DNA from: Zygnema cylindricum
Lineage: Eukaryota > Streptophyta > Zygnematophyceae > Zygnematales > Zygnemataceae
NCBI GenBank assembly: GCA_037447655.1
Contig: JBBHKE010001581.1
Span: 62,001 to 126,000 of the forward strand
Length of the DNA stretch: 64,000 nt
Direction: 5' to 3'
The stretch's first letter is position 1; the number at the start of each line of letters is the position of its first letter. The notes beneath the pieces were generated by a model, which did not search any database, was not told where the DNA came from, and saw only the letters and a program-made list of their open reading frames with translations. Positions 10,598 to 22,450 of the stretch are shown piece by piece. A program made the position numbers and the translations under genes.

Positions 10598-13500
10598 CCC
10601 TACAAAATATCAATTTTGGAAAAGGAACCAGTTTAGTTATCATATTTGCTACCATCTCACCATCTGCTATATTCCAAACTAATGATTTTATTCTCAAATT
10701 TCTCTGTTACAAAGCTCAAATGAATATCTATAAGCTTTGCTTTAAAATGGTGCTTAGGGTTTGCTGCAATTGCAATCGCAGCTTGATTGTCACAAAATAT
10801 CATTTGAACTCCGCTCTTCATATATCCTAATTCTTGAAGCAAAGATTTTACCCACATCAATTCTTTCATTGCCGAACACGAGGCCATATACTCAGTCTCC
10901 ATGGTTGACTAAGAAATCACCTTTTGTTTCTTACTGCTCCAACAGCAAGCCCCATTCCCAACATACAACATATACCCAGAAGTACACCTCCTCATTGGAG
11001 CATCCCCATAACTGGCATCACTCCATATCACTATTATCCCCTCCCAGATGTAACCACAAATCTCTCGTTCCTTTCAAATACCGCATGACCCTTTTGGCCG
11101 CTTCCCGATCTTTCTTCCTAAGATCATTCAGACTCCTACTTTATAATCACACGGTTGCAGCTATATCAAGACGAGTACAGTTCATAGAGTAGATCAAAAT
11201 ACCGACAATCTGTCTATACAGAATAGTTTGCATGAACTTGCTTTCATAAGGTCCTAGGTCATTATCCAAGATCATGACTCCCTCTTTTGAGCTCCCCTCA
11301 TTTTCGTTCTTTAAGTCCATTAGAGTCATACAACTATTTGCTTTTTCCATTTGAAATTTTTCAAGCATATTCCCAATTGTTTCTTTTTGAGTTGGTCTAA
11401 TTGTTTTTTTTACTCTATCCCTCTCCATTTGAATTCCCAAAATGTACTTTGCCTCCCCCAAATCTTTCAATTCAAATCTACTCTTTAGATCCCTTTTCAA
11501 TCTATTATTTTTCTCTATTGATTTACTCAAAACAAGCAAATCATCAACATATATGGCAATGAAAATTATACCTTCCTCATCCTCAAATAAGTAGATGGAA
11601 TGATCTGAACTGATTCGGATATATCTCTAACTCGTCGAAAACTCGTCTAGTTTTTTGTTCCATTGGCGTGGAGCTTGCTTTAGTCCATAAAGGGACTTTA
11701 TCAATCTGCACACCTTGCTTTTTTCTCCTTTCTCCACAAATCCTTCTGGTTGTCCCATGAAGATCTCTTCTTTCAGTTCTCCGTGTTAGAAAGAAGTTTT
11801 GATGTCCATCTGGTGCACTTCTATGTCTTCTGCTACCGCGAGACTAAGTAGAATCCGGACGGAGGGGAATCTAACAACCAGAGAAAAAGTTTCCTCATAA
11901 TCAATTCTCTTTTTCTGTGTGAACCCTTTTGCCACTAATCTGGCCTTGTATCGCTCGATAGTGTTATCTAGATTGAGCTTCAACTTAAATACCCACTTGC
12001 ATCCTATTGGCTTTCTATCTGGAGGACAATCCACCAACTTCCATGTGTTTGCTTCCATAATGGAAGCCATCACATCGTTAATAACTGTCACCCATCTACC
12101 ACCGTTCAAACTATTAACTGCTTCAGAGTAAGTCTGGGGTTCGCTCAAATGTGACAGCTTAGTTACCTTGTTTTTCACATATCTCTCTTGAATTCTCTTG
12201 CTGCTTCTCCTTCCTCCTTCAAATTATGACGCTAGGATGGAAGGTAATCTCGGGTGTCTCCGAACAACTTCACCTTGTCCCCTATCCGTGGAGTCCATCC
12301 CCGGACGTTCTTCGTCCATTTCCGGTCTTTCCTCGTTTTCTTCCTCGGTTTGAATCGGAAGTTGTGACTCCAAGAGAGGGTCACTCTCGGTCAGATTTTT
12401 CTCTTCCTTTGCAAGGTCAGGCTGAACCAAAGTTTGGTTAGTAGAATCTAAATCTAACTCACTTTCGGATTCAATTCTAATTTTGACCGGTTTAGTGTAC
12501 TTAAAGAGATCTATGGACTTTCCTTCATCCATAACTACTAGGTGTTTTACTAGAATTATTTCTTCTATTCCGAGATCATAAACTCTATACCCTTTTACGT
12601 TTTCATCATACCCAAGTAAGTATCCCGGCTTTCTAACACCAATCCAGGTGCCAAACAAACACTTGACTTCCAAACACCTTTAAGTGTGATATGTTAGGTT
12701 TTCTCCCGGTCCATCTTTCATAAGGTGTTTGGCCTTTTACACCCGAGGTAAGGACTCTATTTTTGAGATAGTTAGCACAATTCATAGCTTCTGCCTAAAA
12801 ACTTTTCCTTATCTTTTTATCTATCAACATACTACGAGCACTATCACTTAATGTCCAATTTAGTCTCTCGGCTACACCGTTTTGTTCTGGGTTCTTTGGA
12901 ACAGTCTTTTTGTGTTGCACCACTTCCACTTTCAAGTAATCCTCAAACTCATTAGAAGTGAATTCCCCCCCAATATCACTCCTCACTCTCTTTACAGGTG
13001 TCTCATGAAGCTTTTCACTCCATGCTAAAAATTCCTTAAAATAAGATGAAGCCTCAGATTTGGTTTTCAAGAAATATACTCTAGAGTCTCTAGACAAGTC
13101 ATCTGTGATAGTAAGCATAAATCTTTTCCCTCCAACTGATGGCACTTTGGCCGGTCCCCATATGTCAGTATGAACCATATCTGAAACCTTTTCACCCTTA
13201 TATGTTGCGGTTTTTGGAAAAGGCAATCAGTGGGCTTTTCCTTTAGCGCACCCACTTCAATCATCCAAAGTCTCATTTATCTCCAAAGTGTATTCCCTCA
13301 ACTACACCCATTTTCATCATTTCCTTCAATCTATCTAGATGCACATGTTTCAATATTTTATGCCACGTAATCAAATCACTTACACCAGCATAGTAAACTC
13401 TCGTCTTTCCATTACTCAAATTCAGCCTAAACATTCCTTGGCTACCCTTTTCAATTGTGAAGTACACTTTATTCTCATAGCTAGCAACAAAGACTCCTTG

Positions 13501-14033
13501 CTTAGTACTAGTCTCGAATCCCTTATCATCTAAGACCAACGTACAGATAAGATTCTTGTTCATCTCCGGAATAAAAAGAACATAGGAGAAAGTGACTATA
13601 GATGTCTTTCCATCAACTAAGACTCTCAGATCAACTGATCCCACTAAATTTGTGGTCACTATTCTCCCATCCTTATCCTCTATATCTACAGAAGGGATCT
13701 TTGTTATTTTGGTAACCAATGGTTTTTTTCTACACATATGCATAGAGGCTCCTGAATCAATGATCCATCCTTTTTCACGAGGTTCTTTCACTCCACCGAA
13801 AGCACACTTCTGCCTCCTTGGAATCTTCGGCTCACCTTTCACCTCTAACTCGTCGTTGAGGAGAAGTTCTTCATCGTTATCATCGCAATCCTCATCCATG
13901 ACTTGTGTCGCGACAAATGCCTTGTTTTTTCTTGCGGTCGGTTTTCCAATCGGTTCCTCCTTCAATCTAAACTCCGTCAGCTTAGTGCACTCCGCCATGT
14001 AGGGTCCCGACTTCTTACAAAAATGGCAAAGCC
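10598..14033 (-). pseudogene. Broken copia pol and 3' gag of element C
   Basis: Minus-strand domains in order. A degenerate zinc knuckle lies near 14000 (CHFCKKSGPYMAEC), where the histidine of CX2CX4HX4C is replaced. The protease DSGASMHMC is near 13755. The integrase core (12795-13226) has HTDIWGP, then RSDIGGEF where DNGGEF is usual, and QNGVAERLN, so the DDE residues are kept. The integrase C-terminal region is at 12224-12673. Reverse transcriptase (11540-12178) has an intact IYVDDLLVL near 11545. RNase H follows at 10657-11000. Stops and frame shifts near 11160, 11620, 11790, 12200, 12690 and 13260 break it. Confidence 0.82.
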
Positions 14034-15034
14034 TGCAATTCTGTGTCCTCCATTGAATCACAGAATTCAGGAAGTCTCTAGATAATTATTAACTAACCCA
14101 CTTTGAATGACAACCAGTGCTACCCAAGCAAATGAGCGGGCAATCTGATTGCACCCCTGTGCAGCTTGGACTCCCCTGAGTCCGTAGAAAAATAAATCTC
14201 TGAAAACGCCAAACCAGGCTATAAGTTATGAGGCAGTTAAAATGCCAATTTGTACTGACTCTCAAAGGGAGAGATGACTACCTACCAAAATTTTCTAAGT
14301 CCTGATTCCCTCTAATAACTACTATCTACTGAAGTACAAACCAATCAGATTACTAACCGTACCAAAAAGTACTATTGCCGGTGTACCTTTTGTACGGCCT
14401 ATGTACGACAAAGCTATTAAGCGGACGCGTGTCCATTTTTCACTCATCTGTACGTTCCTCGGAATTCCCACGACCGAATGTTATCTCTCCACGTGGCTCC
14501 TGGTCATGCCACGTTACAAAACGCCAAAGTGACCTTTCCGGGATCTCGGCGTAGACGTATGCCGTTGGATAGAAACCGACATTAAATATCGTCCGACGAA
14601 ACAAATGTCAGATTCATTTGTTTCGTGCAGGATCTTGTCCGCACTATATTTAACTTGTTCTATGATGTTACATTTACATTTCCGTTAATTGGTGTAGGTG
14701 ACGTAACAAACTTTAAATCTGAATCACACCCTATATACTCTAGCAAACTTCTACGACAGTTTGGTTAGAGCGGACGGCTACGCCACGCTCTACCGGTCGG
14801 GGGTTCGAGTCCTGCTGGACTCAACCTTTTTGTAGAGAGTGACTTAAATTCATTCTCTAACCCTGTCTATGGAGCTTAGGCAGCCATGGCTCCATCACTC
14901 TCTCTCTCTTTCAGTGACTACATCAAGTATGGGGGTAAGAGAGAAGGAATGAAGGCATGCTGCCTGCATGTTTCCTTTTTCGCTAATATATTAAGACCAA
15001 GAAAACACCCAACCAAAAACTATTTATTTAAACA
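14034..15034 (-). repeat. 3' LTR of element D (family A)
   Basis: Begins TGCAATTCTG and ends TTTAAACA on the plus strand, then the purine tract complement ctcccc. It matches both LTRs of element A and retains the 26 bases missing from 360-1334. A TATA-like site is near 14730 and the tRNA-like segment near 14760-14830. It cuts into the gag of element C. Confidence 0.87.
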
Positions 15035-17520
15035 CTCCCCTTATTTTCTAGTCTAATTTTAATTTTTCTTTCAACCCGCATTTTTCTCGACAATATTTTA
15101 ATTTAGGAGAGGGCACAGGTTTGGTCATCATTTCAACCACCATTTCTTCATCAAGTCTATACACAAGATTTAAAATTTTATTTTCAACTTTTTCTTTCAC
15201 GAAGCTTAATCTTATGTCCATATGTTTTGCTTTGCAATGGTGTTTTGGATTGGCTGAAATTGCAATTGCAGCTTGATTATCGCAAAAGACTTCATGCACT
15301 CCCTCCTTCATATATCTCAGTTCTTGCAACAATGACTTCACCCACATTAGTTCTTTTACAGCAAAACAAGAGGCCATATACTCAGCCTCCATAGTAGACT
15401 GAGCAACCACCTTTTGTTGCTTACTGCTCCAACAACAAGCACCTTCCCCCACATACAAAACATATCCAGAAGTGCATCTTCTCATAGGTGCATCCCCATA
15501 ACTGGCATCACTCCAAGTGGTGATATCAGTGTGCTCCCCTCCCAAATGCAACCATAACTCTCCTGGTTCCAACCAGATATCTCATGACTCTCTTGGCTGC
15601 CTCCCAATCTCTCTTTCTAGGATTGTTAAGACTCTTACTAAGGACTCCTAGTGCTGCCGCTATGTCCGGCCTTGTACAGTTCATAAAGTAGATCAAACTT
15701 CCTACGTCTTGTCTGTAAGGAATAGTCTTCATAAACTCTCTCTCCTCTGGACTCATCTGATCATCTAAGATTATCACTCCTCCTTGTACACTCCCATCAC
15801 TTATTTTTTTCAAGTCCATGGGAGTGGTTCAACTGTTAGCTTTCTCCATTTGGAATTTCTCAAGCATATTTCCTATTACTTCTTTTTGAGTGAGTCTTAT
15901 GATCTTTTTCCCCCTATCTCTTTCCATTTGAATTCCCAAAATATATCTTGCCTCCCCTAAATCTTTCATGTCAAATTTGCTTCTAAGATCTTTTTTAAAC
16001 TTATTGATATTTTCCGAAGACTTATTTAACACCAGCAGATCTTCCACATAAATTGCAATAAAGATCATACCATCCTCATTCTCAAACATATAGATAAAAT
16101 GGTCAGAACTAATCCTGATATATCGTAGACCAGTAAGAAACTCATTTAGTTTCTTATTCCACTGTCGAGGAGCCTGCTTAAGTCCATATAAAGATTTTAT
16201 GAGCCTGCAGACTTTACTCTCTTCCCCATTCTCCACATACCCCTTCGGTTGCCTTATGAAGATTTCTTCCTCTAACTCACCATTGAGGAAGGCGGTCTGA
16301 ATGTGTATTTGATGTATCTCCATGTTTTCCGCTGCAGCTAGACTGAGGAGAATCCTTACTGATGGGAAACGAACAACTGGGGCAAATGTCTCCTTATAGT
16401 CAATCCCCTCTTTTTGGGTGAACCCCTTTGCCACCAAACGAGCCTTATATCTTCTGATGGTATTATAAGGGTTTAGCTTTAATTTAAAGACCCATTTACA
16501 CCCAATAGGTTATTTTGTTTGGAGGGCAATTCGCTAGTTCCCAGGTGTTTGCTTCTATGATGGAAGACATCTCATCATTTATAGCCCTGATCCATCTGTC
16601 TTTTTCTGGATTGTTCACTGCCTCCAAGTATGACTGAGGCTCATCACGATGAGATAGCTTAGTTACCTTATGAGCAGCCTATTTCTCTTGTAGCCTTTTG
16701 CTGCTCCTTCTCCCTCTTTCAAATTTTTAAGCTAGAATAGAGGGAAGTCTTGGGTTTCTCCTTATTGTCTCATTAGCTCCCCTATCCATAGAAGTTGGTT
16801 CCGGTTCCTCCTCTTCTGTCTCCTCGAAGTCCATGGGAATATGTGGGGTATCTGGTAGCTCTCCTGTATCTTGGATCTCCCCTGAATTTGCAATCACGGT
16901 CTCACTCATGTCCATTTCGGGAAAAACAGAGTTCTCCTCACTCTCATACTAAAACCTGATTCTTATCTTCTTAGTATATTTGAAGGGGTCAATTGACTTT
17001 CCTTCATCCATGACAACTAAATGTTTGACCAGAATGATATCTTGCTTTGCTAAGTCATAAACTCTATTTCCCTTAACATCCTCATCATATCCCACAAAAT
17101 ATCCTTGTTTGCCCTTAGCATCTAGTTTCCCGTTTTTCCTATCCGTATCTAGACTGTAAACTTGGCTACCAAATACTTTAAGGTGAGAGATATCTGGTTT
17201 CCTTCAAATTCATCTCTCATAAGGTGTCATACCTTTGACTACTGATGTAATGACTCTATTCTTAATGTAGTTGGCACAGTTCATGGCTTCTGCCCAAAAT
17301 CTCTTTCCTATTTTCTCGTCAGCCAACATAGTGCATACACTATAGCTTAGTGTTCGGTTTAGCGTCTCTGCTACCCCATTTTGTTCTGGATTATGTGGTA
17401 CAGTTTTCTGTTGTGGAACTCCCTCATCTCTTAAGTATTCCTCTTACTGGTTAGAGGTATATTCTCCCCCATTATCACTCCTTATTCTCTTAATTGGGTT
17501 TTATGCAACTTCTCACTCCA
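15035..17520 (-). pseudogene. Broken copia pol of chimeric element D
   Basis: Minus-strand RNase H (15048-15572) is nearly complete, with WSDASYGDAPM, EAEYMASC and DNQAAIAI. Reverse transcriptase (15829-16437) is long and open, but its catalytic box reads YVED instead of YVDD, losing one of the two metal-binding aspartates. The integrase C-terminal region and part of the core follow to about 17500 with stops. The rest of integrase, protease and zinc knuckle are absent. At 17521 the sequence switches to family-B gag. Confidence 0.83.
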
Positions 17521-18288
17521 AGCTTCCCTACGAAGATTCCTTCACTCTTTCTTCCCCTACAAATCTCAATTGTGCTTCCCGAACCAAATCATCCCCACAG
17601 CAGAGTTTCAAATCCAAAGATGATCTGACAAATCTTGAACCCCGTTTACAATGTTATCATAATCATCTGGGAGTTTTATTAACAAAGTATTCACCTTCTC
17701 TTTCTCACTCTCTTTTTTCCTCACACTCTCCAACTCCATGAATAACCTTGCCAAATCCTTACAAAAATCTTATATCTTTCCCCCTTTGTACACATATGCC
17801 TGTACCTTCTGATCTGCCAGCTTCTGATGCTGAATCGTACCACTCTTGTAAATGTCGACAAGAGCTTCCCACAACTCGTCTGCCCTCACCACATGAAGAT
17901 GAGGTGTAGTCACTCTATGAGTGAGACGCCCGAGAATAAATGAGTCGCCACGGTATTGTTGAAATCCCAAATTTCGGTATCATTCGCCTCAGTTTTGTGA
18001 AAAGCTATTATTGGAGCCGATCTACTAGCTGTTGGTGTGATTTTCTCCTTCTCCTTCTCCTTTCCTATGTCCAACACGATGCTTTCTCCAACATCCTCTA
18101 CCCCCTTTACCCTTCCATATCCTCTTGTGAACCGAGATCCTCCAAACCTTGGTGGAACTCCCAATTTAGCGTATGGTCGACGCACACGACCACTCACAAT
18201 GCCCCATATCCGTTTTTCAAACAATGCACCTCTCATCATGGTTTCCCAATAGATGAACCCTGTTTCAATAAAAATGGGCACCTTAGAG
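17521..18288 (-). pseudogene. Truncated copia gag of family B, second copy
   Basis: Minus-strand gag matching 6700-7521, with signatures TPHLHVVRADELWEALVDIY and SFILGRLTHRV-like sequence. Reading frames are broken. It is joined at 17521 to the pol of family A, which has the same orientation, producing a hybrid element. Confidence 0.8.
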
Positions 18289-18303
18289 GGTGGGCCCATA
18301 ACC
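18289..18303 (-). other. Primer-binding site of family B, second copy
   Basis: The plus strand reads GGTGGGCCCATAACC, identical to 7522-7536 and to the plant iMet anticodon arm as recalled, immediately before the LTR. Confidence 0.8.
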
Positions 18304-19296
18304 TGTAATTGTGTGACCTCAATTGGTACACAAAATTTCCAGCTTATATGAAGCCTCTAGGGTAATATACGCACTTTTGAATTTGGCAATGAATAAGTCC
18401 CACCCTGGGACGCAAAAACTCTTACCAACTACACCTATGTGTAGCCTAGACTCCCTTGAGTCCGCTGCAAAAAGAATCACTGAAATTGCTCCCCTAAGTA
18501 TTAAGTTATGGATGACCAAAGTTGCTCCATAAATACAAGTGCTCTTTGGGAGAGAGGCTGAAAAACCAAAAATATTCTAAGTCCTAAACTACCTCTCTAA
18601 ACCTATTACTAGGGTACTCAACCAATCACAGGACTCTAAAGTAAAAGAAGGTACAAGTACCGCTGTACTTCTTGTACGACTATAGTACGACATGGTCGTT
18701 CCGCTGACGTGTGTCAGTTCCTGAGGCGTTGTTGCTCCCCCCGCGATATCCGTTGTCCAACCATATGTTGCCACGTGTCATCTGCAGATATCTGGTCCGC
18801 AAACCGCTATACGTCTATTCTGACATTCCGGCTCCACTGTGAGCCGTTCGATCAAATTTCGGACGTTTGATTTCATCCGTCGAAATTAAATGTCGATTTG
18901 CATATTTCGTGCGGTCCCGATTTCGTGCAGACCGATACGTTTCCATGCATAAATTGTACCATAATTAGTTAAATGGAATATCCGTCGCAGTACATCTTTA
19001 AATAAATATCGCACCATACATGTGTATCTCTTTCTACAAGACCTACCGGATAAGGTGGACGGTTAATTCGTACGGCGGTAGTCCGGAGATCACTGGATCA
19101 ATTCCAATAAGTGACCGCCTATGTTTTGCAGAAACTTGTAGAACTATATGCCTGTTTCCTTGCTAGCTAGGGACAGCATTGGCTGCTTGCTGGTCCTCAG
19201 TGACTACGACAAGTGTGAGGCTTGCAGTAAGACCATCAAGTGTGAGGCTTGCAGTAAGACCATAGGACAGACTACAAAATACTTCTCTTTTCAACA
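18304..19296 (-). repeat. 5' LTR of family B, second copy
   Basis: Begins TGTAATTG and ends TTTCAACA on the plus strand. It is collinear with 7537-8502, plus a short internal tandem duplication (caagtgtgaggcttgcagta repeated near 19209-19255). Confidence 0.85.
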
Positions 19297-19304
19297 GTTT
19301 GTGG

Positions 19305-19566
19305 CGTAGTTCAAAAGTAGGCGTTTTTAGGGTAGGCATTTGGTCGGCGTGTTTTGTCGTAAGTTGTGTTATGGGCTTTTCATGTGATCTATTAGATCGC
19401 TACTTTGATCAGCGACCGTCCGATCTTCTGAATCGACGGTGTAAATAAAACTTTTTGGTCCGAATGTTTTAATCGGTCTGAATAGGTCCGAATACAATAT
19501 GGGTCTTAAGGTCATATTGTATGTTGGCATATTGTATGGGTGTACTTTACCTACTTTTGAACTATG
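19305..19566. mobile_element. hAT-type MITE, family M1, copy 2
   Basis: Bounded by the inverted repeats cgtagttcaaaagtaggcg and tacctacttttgaactatg. It is collinear with 8511-8773 and sits at the same position beside a family-B LTR, which indicates a shared ancestral insertion later duplicated. Confidence 0.8.
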
Positions 19567-19574
19567 GTCTGAAC

Positions 19575-20116
19575 CATAGTTCAAAAGTAGGCGTTTTTAT
19601 GGTAGGCCTTTTGTAGGCGCACAAATCTTGGCACAAAACTCGCGGGGATGAGGCATACTGTATGGTTGTGCGTTGTGCACACCCCTGTACGAATGTAAGA
19701 ATTTGACGTAAGACCATAGTACAGCGCGCGCCGCCGGAAAATTTTTTAACGAACTAAAACACCCGGACGTTCAAAATCGCAGACGCTAATATGACAGATA
19801 GTCCTATCGTTAGTTGTGTTATGGGCTTTTCATGTGATCTTCTACGATCATTACTTTGATCAGTGACCGTCCGATCGTCCAAATCTGCCGTATAAATAAA
19901 AAGTACCTCAAAACTCACAGAAAAAAAAAAATGTCCTAATGTTTTTCAAACTTTAGACATGACGTTTAATTCTCTATCGATTGATGTGCAACTCAACCCT
20001 GTTACTATTTTATTTCATTTTACGGCCAATACAATATGAGTCTAAAGGTCATATTGTAAGTTTTGCGTACAATAGGCATATTGTATGGGCGTACTTTCAC
20101 CTACTTTAGAACTATG
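19575..20116. mobile_element. hAT-type MITE, family M1, long form
   Basis: About 542 bases between M1 terminal repeats. It carries roughly 270 bases more than the short form (19610-19800 and 19890-20040), so it may be closer to the parent element. Flanks gtctgaac and gttctgaac resemble an 8-bp target duplication with one extra base. Confidence 0.75.
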
Positions 20117-21289
20117 GTTCTGAACAGAACCGGAGGATGCTCAAATCCGGCAGTCATCATAAATAATTGTTAAAGATAACAAAGCGATTCAACTTTCCGT
20201 TCAATTTTCTGTTTCAGTTCGCCGCAAATGGAAGATGATTATCTGCATGTGATGTTAAAATTAGACATGGTTTTTCGTTTTCTGTCACTTTTTGTAGAAA
20301 GCAGCTGACGACAGATTGTCTGGTGATGGCCATGAAAATATTCCCTACGTTAAAGGAAAATATTGCAATTCCAATGGAGAATTGAAAGCAGATGTTGGAA
20401 TTGAGCACAAAGCACCTCGTAAGCATCTCACTGAGGCAGTCAAATTAACGTGTGCTATTAATATTTGGGCATAGAGATTCTGGCAGAAATAAGAAGGGAA
20501 AGATAGTGAGTTCGAGAAGATAGTGAATGACAGTCGTGAATCAAGGGAGAAATAGTTTTAAGTCAGAGATTCCCTATAGACATGTAGTGGTAAGTCTACT
20601 TAAGAGAAACAAACTTCAAAAAGGTCACATCTCGGTCAACAATGGAAGCCAAATGCAAACCAAAAGAAGAATGTACCACGACGATTGCTGATGCTAAAAG
20701 GATTGTATAAGTAGAAATAATTCAATATATGATGAAATACTTTCAGCCGTACAGCAATTCCTCCTACCATTTTCCACACCGCAGTCAGTGATTTGGTTTT
20801 CTAGTCTAATCCCAAAATAATAAGCTGCAAATTCAGGAGCTTGCCCTAGAGGAAAAAAAGTATCTGGGGAACAATTCCGATTAAAGAAGTAGCCTTCTTA
20901 GGTTGATTATCAATGTCTCCTCTAACAGTCAACAGTTGAAGTCGAATCTATCAAAGAACTTCTTTGAATCTATGAGCTTCTTTGGGTCAAAGCATTTCTG
21001 CAAAAAGGGATCTGGGTCGTGTGGTGTGATAACTAGGTGCAATATCAATGGTTAACAAAGCAAGTCCTCACTTTAAAGGCAAACAAATAGATCAGATTGC
21101 ATTTTGTAAGAGAAAAGGTTTTTGGGAAAGTACTAAAATTAAGTTACTTGCCAGAAAAAACGCATACTAGTAGGGATGCGCAAATAGACTCTAAAAGCTT
21201 CTAAGTTAGAATACGGTGTGGCTGAAACTCTAAAGCGTAAGGGGAATATTTTGACGTAAGCTTGAGTTCGGAAGTTAAATATTACTACG

Positions 21290-21334
<45 letters not shown>

Positions 21335-22450
21335 AAAGGAAAATTGATTAGCGTACTCTATAAGTGCTGCAATTATTCTTGCATATGATCAGATGACAAA
21401 AAAGATGAATAAAAGAATCTATTTTGTGTTCCACCATTTTACATTATTCGGGCAACAATCGACGTTTTGTGATATTTTTCCTCGCAGTAAACCTTTTTCA
21501 GATATTGTTTGACAATAAAAATGTGACGTTGCGACTTTTGGCTCTACGCTACTGTGGGTTCGACGATAGGTTTAGGATCTCAAGTACCTGCAAAAATTAA
21601 TTATAATCACAAATTTGAGTTAGATTTCAAAATTCAATTCCGAGTTATAAAGTTCAAGTTCTAATTGCAGTTTAAAACCACACAATTTAAAGTGGAATTT
21701 AAGAATTCAACTTAGAATAGCAGATTCCGAATTGTAATTGCAAAGTTGACTTTGTAATATCAAAATTTAGATTAGAGTTGTAAATTTTTAGTGAGATATG
21801 CAACTTAGAATGACAATTTGAGGTCATAATGAAATATTTCAGTAACAGTTGCAGTATTAAATCTTAAGATGCAAAATTAAGCTAGAATTCAGGATTTCCA
21901 GTTTTTATTGCAAAATTCAATAAAATAATTCAGTTGGAATCACCAAGTTCAACTTAAACTTGCACAGCTTCAGAAGTTAAAACTGCTAAATTTGATTTAA
22001 AAATGCACAGGTCAAATTAGAGTGGCAAATTTTAGCTTTGAATTGGAAAATTCATGTTCGTTTTTCAAAGAACAATTAGAAAGTGCAAAACTCAAGTTGC
22101 GTTCGCAAAACCTTAGACATAATTTAGAACTAAAACTGCAAGATTCAATTTATATTTGCAAAATTTATTCAGATTTGTAAACTTTTTACGGCAAACTTAA
22201 ATTAAGAATGAGCCAAAATTTCCTGTAAGACACTAATTCAATGTTCACATTCTAACATTATTGCACTGGCAGAAATAGATATCCAGTTACATGAAAATTG
22301 CGTTTTAAATTTCTCTTTTCAGCAAAAATGAATGACTATTACTATACTTTTGTGATATAGATTCCGTCTTTCAGAAACATGACATTCAATTATAGAGATA
22401 ATTTGAAACGCATATAGACCCAACCAATTGTACTTTGAGATTACGCACTT
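20117..22450. other. Intergenic AT-rich region
   Basis: No convincing gene. It contains a (TA)n microsatellite at 21291-21331 and a decayed minisatellite at 21595-22225. Short open frames at 20214-20426 show no recognisable features. Confidence 0.6.
21595..22225. repeat. Decayed ~20-bp minisatellite
   Basis: About 30 degenerate units of roughly 20 bases, approximating GCAAAATTCAATTTAGAATT, run head to tail. Unit starts (gcaaa, caaaa, gcaca) recur every 18-22 bases with some longer gaps. No coding potential. Confidence 0.7.

Larger units (their letters stand above)
9902..14033 (-). mobile_element. Ty1/copia element C, internal region, misassembled
   Basis: Internal sequence of a minus-strand copia element from the purine tract beside LTR C to gag, where it is cut by the family-A LTR at 14034. 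Both 9902-10103 and 10598-10750 contain their own RNase H C-terminal end and near-LTR sequence. Two different elements therefore appear to be joined across the faulty patch at 10104-10597. The 5' LTR and most of gag are missing. Confidence 0.75.
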
